A stretch of DNA of 44,323 nt from contig JACOSH010000064.1 of the NCBI GenBank assembly GCA_016178945.1, positions 1-44,323 of the forward strand. Direction: 5' to 3'. The DNA comes from Acidobacteriota bacterium. Lineage in GTDB: Bacteria; Acidobacteriota; Terriglobia; Bryobacterales; Bryobacteraceae. The position numbers were made by a program, and so were the translations under genes. Positions 42,401-44,323 of the stretch are shown in pieces. How positions within the stretch are numbered: the first letter of the stretch is position 1; each line of letters starts with the position of its first letter. The notes below the pieces were generated by a model that saw only the letters and a program-made list of their open reading frames with translations, ran no database searches and was not told where the DNA came from.

Positions 42401-42474
42401 GGCCGCTCCGCCGGGCCGAGATCCAGCGCGGCATGAAAGATCTTCTCAATCCGCTGCCGGCGTTCGCGGTCCAT
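39460..42474 (-). CDS. Membrane Ser/Thr protein kinase with TolB-like propeller
   Basis: A 1,004-residue receptor-like kinase. A short helical head (about 1-55) and a 33-residue tandem duplication (58-90, again from 91) precede the kinase domain (about 111-375): glycine loop LGTGGMGEVY (117-126), K140 in VALK, HRDLKPSNV (226-234), DFG (246-248) and the activation segment GTPPYMSPEQARG. One membrane helix (about 385-405) leads to a large PD40/TolB-like beta-propeller (about 430-1,000) with many SPDGxxxxYxS blades (ISPDGKLVAYASDRG, LSPDGTRVVFRSA, SPDGRFLIFVSN). This type is frequent in Acidobacteriota; the propeller is likely the periplasmic sensor. All catalytic residues are present. Confidence 0.93.
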   Translation of the reverse strand: MDRERRQRIEKIFHAALDLGPAERPEWLNAACGDDAGLRGEVESLLQQEGAGLKARGLDETGTLTSTSPLPYHQFGRYQDLGGDLLESPRLDETGTLTSTSPLPYQQFGPYHVLSRLGTGGMGEVYRAHDRKLGRDVALKTLPRELARVPERLARLRREARTLAALNHPGIGAIYGLEEGDDWVCLILELIEGETLHGPLPVAAALDYSRQVAEALEAAHGKGIIHRDLKPSNVMVTPEGRVKVLDFGLAKAVWGGPLPEQDLSKSTALTELKSVAGAITGTPPYMSPEQARGSAVDQRTDIWAFGCLLYELLSGKRAFPGKSSAATIAAVLESEPDWSALPSRAPAKIRTLLRRCLEKDPSRRFQQIRSVREEIEDLQRASRRWLLYAGAAALVGLALAAALWWRGSGTSLTPAPAPLRLTSDSGLTSYPAISPDGKLVAYASDRGTDGNLDIWVQQIGGHEALRLTRDGADDIEPALSPDGTRVVFRSARAGGGIFSVSTLGGVEQRIADAGREPRFSPDGKWIAYWTGDLGFYGRRRAFVVPAGGGEPRELQPDFFSASHPLWSSDSKHLLFRGIRDARASSADLFDWWITPLAGGAAVKTGANRVLTSHGFAQMQNPGDWAGGWLIFSGDFATSIGLSESASLWRMKISHRNWQVEGVPERLTSGTGLDVQPSAALAQPGSKAGTPMVFGIQNRNEDIWSLGLDPRTGHFSGEPARLVSNAAADIYPVPSPDGRFLIFVSNRLGNNDLWLKDLATGNEAALTATPGNEMEPALSRDGSMIAYLVGNRGSARDTAGEGHYVVPSQGGVARLLPRKCNGPIEDWSPDGLSVLCRPSLTIGTRLVFHSVASGEETPFLQHPKYNLAAARFSGDGRWLSFQTVVSGTKRQIFITPVRNGAAADEKEWIPVTDGTNMDRMAVWSRDGNRLYFLSERDGFRCIWGQALDEATKRPVGPPFAYHLHQARRSLKSADEVRKIGLSVAGDRIIFSMAEATGNIWLAKIP
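42139..42303 (-). repeat. 99-nt tandem duplication in the kinase gene
   Basis: The segment coding LDETGTLTSTSPLPY is present twice in a row with a 99-nt period (for example gataccggccg at 42240 and gatatgggccg at 42141). It encodes Thr/Ser-rich 33-residue units before the kinase domain, the second running into it. The central 50 nt of the copies are almost identical, so the duplication is young. Confidence 0.85.
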
Positions 42475-42647
42475 GGTTTGGTTCTGCCTCCCCTATGCTA
42501 CACCTTTCGGAGACGCCGCACGGTCCCGCGAGCGGGAGCCGCGCTGGCCGCGGCCAGCACGATGACGCCTTGGGAGAGGGGACGGCCGGGCGAGGGGATG
42601 AGATATCAGGCGCCGCTGAGCATGGCGTTTGAGGCCGGAGATAAGTC

Positions 42648-44087
42648 TCAGGCCAGGATCTTCGCCGCCACCACGCCGGCCACGTCCGTGAGCCGGAAAT
42701 CGCGGCCGCTGTAGCGGTAGGTCAGGCGCTCGTGGTCGAGGCCCAACAGGCGTAGGACCGTGGCGTGGAAGTCGTGGATGTGCATCCGGTCCTCGACCGC
42801 GTGGTAGCCGATCTCGTCGGTCGCGCCGTAGATGAAGCCGGGTTTGACGCCGCCGCCGGCCATCCAGATGGAATAGCCGTAGGGGTTATGGTCGCGGCCG
42901 TCGCCGCCCTGCGAAACGGGAGTGCGTCCGAACTCGCCGGCCCAGACGACCAGCGTGTCCTTCAGCAGCCCGCGGGCTTTCAGGTCCTTCAGCAATCCCG
43001 CGATGGGCTTGTCGACCTCCTTGGCGCTGGAGGTATGCAGCTTGTAGAGCTGGCCGTGCTGATCCCACTTGTAGCTGTGGGTGCACTGCACGTAGCGCAC
43101 GCCGCGCTCGGCCAGGCGGCGGGCCAACAGGCACTGCCAGCCGAACTCGAAGGTGATGGGATCGTCCAGGCCGTAGAGCTTTTTGGTTTCAGCGGACTCT
43201 TTGTCGACCTCGAAAGCCTCGGGCGCTTCGGTCTGCATGCGGAAGGCGAGCTCCAGCGCCTGGATGCGCGCTTCCAACTGCGGGTCGTGCCGGCGCAGCT
43301 CCAGGTGACGGCGATTGATGTTCTGGAGCATGTCCAGCTCGAAGCGCTGCTGCTCGCCGGACAAACCTTTGTTCTGGAGGTACTCGATGGGCTCGTCGCG
43401 AAAATCGGCGACCTTGAGGCCGGAGTGGCCGATGGCCGTGCCCTGATAGGCGCCGGGGAGAAAGGCCGAGCTCCAGTTCTTGGCACCGCCGTGCGAGAGC
43501 GCCGGCTTGATGGTGATGAAGCCCGGGAGATTCTGGTTGGGCGTGCCCAGCCCGTAGAGCGCCCACGACCCCATGCTGGGGCGGGTAAACGTGCTGGACC
43601 CGGTAAAGGTCTGGAGCAGGGCCGCGCCGTGATCCACGCCCTCGCCGACCATCGAGCGAATCACGCACAGATCGTCGGCGCACGTGCGCACGTTCGGGAA
43701 CAGATCGCTGACCGGGATTCCGCTCTGGCCCCCGGGCCGGAAGGTCCAGGGAGATTTCATGAGCGGCCCGGGAGGGGCGTCGGAAAACGCCAGGGGCCGC
43801 TTGATGGGCAGCGGCTTGCCATGATCGCGCTCGAGGCGTTCCTTGGGATCGAAGGTGTCGACGCTGGACGGGCCGCCGTGCATGAACAGGAAGATCACGC
43901 GCTTGGCCCGGGGCGCGAAGTGCGGCTCGCGCGGCGCCAGCGGGAGGCTGAGCGCAGCCTGGGCATCCTCGGCCAGGAGGCCGGCCAGGCCGAGATAGCC
44001 GAATCCGCAGCCGGCGGCGCGTAGCATGGCGCGGCGCGATAGGGGACGTTCCGGTCTTCGATAGAGCGAGAGCATGGGGTCCATCAT
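42648..44087 (-). CDS. DUF1501 protein, Tat-exported
   Basis: A 479-residue protein of the DUF1501 family (sulfatase-like fold), with a twin-arginine signal (LSRRAMLRAAGCGFGYLGLAG). Family features: VIFLFMHGGPSSVDTFDPK (about 63-81), IPVSDLFPNV, GAALLQTFTGSS, the QCTHSYKWDQHGQ segment, AGEFGRTP and DGRDHNPYGYSIWMAGGG. DUF1501 genes nearly always pair with a DUF1549/DUF1553 gene in Planctomycetes, Verrucomicrobia and Acidobacteria, as here; the biochemical role of the pair is not established. Start ATG ATG at 44087-44082 overlaps the TGA of that partner (TGATG), a coupled pair. Confidence 0.93.
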   Translation of the reverse strand: MMDPMLSLYRRPERPLSRRAMLRAAGCGFGYLGLAGLLAEDAQAALSLPLAPREPHFAPRAKRVIFLFMHGGPSSVDTFDPKERLERDHGKPLPIKRPLAFSDAPPGPLMKSPWTFRPGGQSGIPVSDLFPNVRTCADDLCVIRSMVGEGVDHGAALLQTFTGSSTFTRPSMGSWALYGLGTPNQNLPGFITIKPALSHGGAKNWSSAFLPGAYQGTAIGHSGLKVADFRDEPIEYLQNKGLSGEQQRFELDMLQNINRRHLELRRHDPQLEARIQALELAFRMQTEAPEAFEVDKESAETKKLYGLDDPITFEFGWQCLLARRLAERGVRYVQCTHSYKWDQHGQLYKLHTSSAKEVDKPIAGLLKDLKARGLLKDTLVVWAGEFGRTPVSQGGDGRDHNPYGYSIWMAGGGVKPGFIYGATDEIGYHAVEDRMHIHDFHATVLRLLGLDHERLTYRYSGRDFRLTDVAGVVAAKILA

Positions 44088-44323
44088 CAGTCTACGTAAA
44101 AGAACTCATTCGACGCCAGCAGCACGCGCGCCAGGCTCTGCCACGCCACGGCGTCGTTCGAAAACCTCTTGTTGAACCGGTCGACATAGGTCAAAGCGGC
44201 GTCCACCTCCCCGGCTGCCGGAGGGCGGTTGAGCACGCGCAGGTAGGCGGCGGCCACTCGCGAGGCAGGGTCGGGGTTGCTCAACAGCGACTGGGCCAGG
44301 CCCCGCGCCCGGTCGGCGACGAA
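44087..44323 (-). CDS. DUF1549/DUF1553 protein, C-terminal end only (cut by the window edge)
   Basis: The last 78 codons of a large protein that enters from the right: FVADRARGLAQSLLSNPDPA, then RVLNRPPAAGEVDAALTYVD and the ending LARVLLASNEFFYVD. The 'NRPPxxxE' and 'SNEFFYVD' sequences are typical of the DUF1553 C-terminus that partners DUF1501. The beginning is outside the window. Its TGA overlaps the ATG of the DUF1501 gene. Confidence 0.85.
   Translation of the reverse strand, partial: FVADRARGLAQSLLSNPDPASRVAAAYLRVLNRPPAAGEVDAALTYVDRFNKRFSNDAVAWQSLARVLLASNEFFYVD

Noticed and set aside
42765-44024. A 419-codon plus-strand frame
   Set aside because: Antisense to the DUF1501 gene.

Overview
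The window is high-GC (about two thirds G+C by eye), densely packed bacterial DNA, most probably from an Acidobacteriota genome of the Bryobacterales/Solibacter type. This rests on family content, not on a marker gene: an acidobacterial VWFA-like secreted protein, a (broken) Oar-like TonB-dependent receptor with a carboxypeptidase-type N-terminus, a Ser/Thr kinase joined to a TolB-like propeller, a DUF1501/DUF1553 pair, several Gfo/Idh/MocA oxidoreductases, and dispersed palindromic repeats. There are no rRNA, tRNA, CRISPR or phage genes.

Layout. 0-5.7 kb: the (p)ppGpp synthetase/hydrolase Rel, a DUF971 protein and small ORFs, a TonB-type protein, a ZIP metal transporter and a tiny basic secreted protein. 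5.8-6.5 kb: a HigBA-type toxin-antitoxin locus whose toxin gene is frameshifted. 6.5-13.6 kb: an oxidoreductase pair, a cluster of dispersed repeats, a BsuPI-domain protein, a Wzz-like chain-length protein divergent from an O-antigen ligase/TPR protein (surface polysaccharide), a DinB-like protein and an NHL propeller. 13.6-17.2 kb: a sparsely coding, lower-GC accessory stretch with a HAD phosphatase, a four-helix membrane protein and a small possible lipoprotein. 17.2-23.8 kb: a PHP-esterase fusion, a methyltransferase with a signal peptide, the VWFA-like protein, and a flavin/Fe-S membrane oxidoreductase preceded by a small zinc-ribbon membrane protein. 23.7-28.4 kb: a sugar-catabolism cluster (AraC regulator, ThuA, internally deleted TonB receptor, sugar isomerase, frameshifted Gfo/Idh/MocA dehydrogenase).

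28.5-34.5 kb holds the most striking system: a seven-gene operon on the minus strand starting with a stressosome module (RsbR, RsbS, RsbT), followed by a phosphatase and a histidine kinase that each carry their own RsbT-like ATPase domain, a CheY-like response regulator and a double-receiver histidine kinase. No classical RsbU, RsbV, RsbW or sigma-B gene is present, so the module seems to be wired into two-component phosphorelay. A good sigma-70-like promoter precedes rsbR.

34.6-44.3 kb: a sulfite-oxidase-like molybdoenzyme, a kinase-fold protein, a DUF433 antitoxin followed by fossils of its DUF5615 toxin and of a LytTR response regulator, a DUF1080-like protein with an M23-type peptidase, the large Ser/Thr kinase with a 33-residue tandem duplication, and a DUF1501 protein with the end of its DUF1553 partner cut by the right edge.

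Two themes run through the window. First, at least five genes are visibly decaying (HigB-type toxin, TonB receptor, Gfo/Idh dehydrogenase, DUF5615 toxin, LytTR regulator). Second, one dispersed palindromic repeat family occurs at four loci, two of them inside open reading frames, where it is translated in frame.
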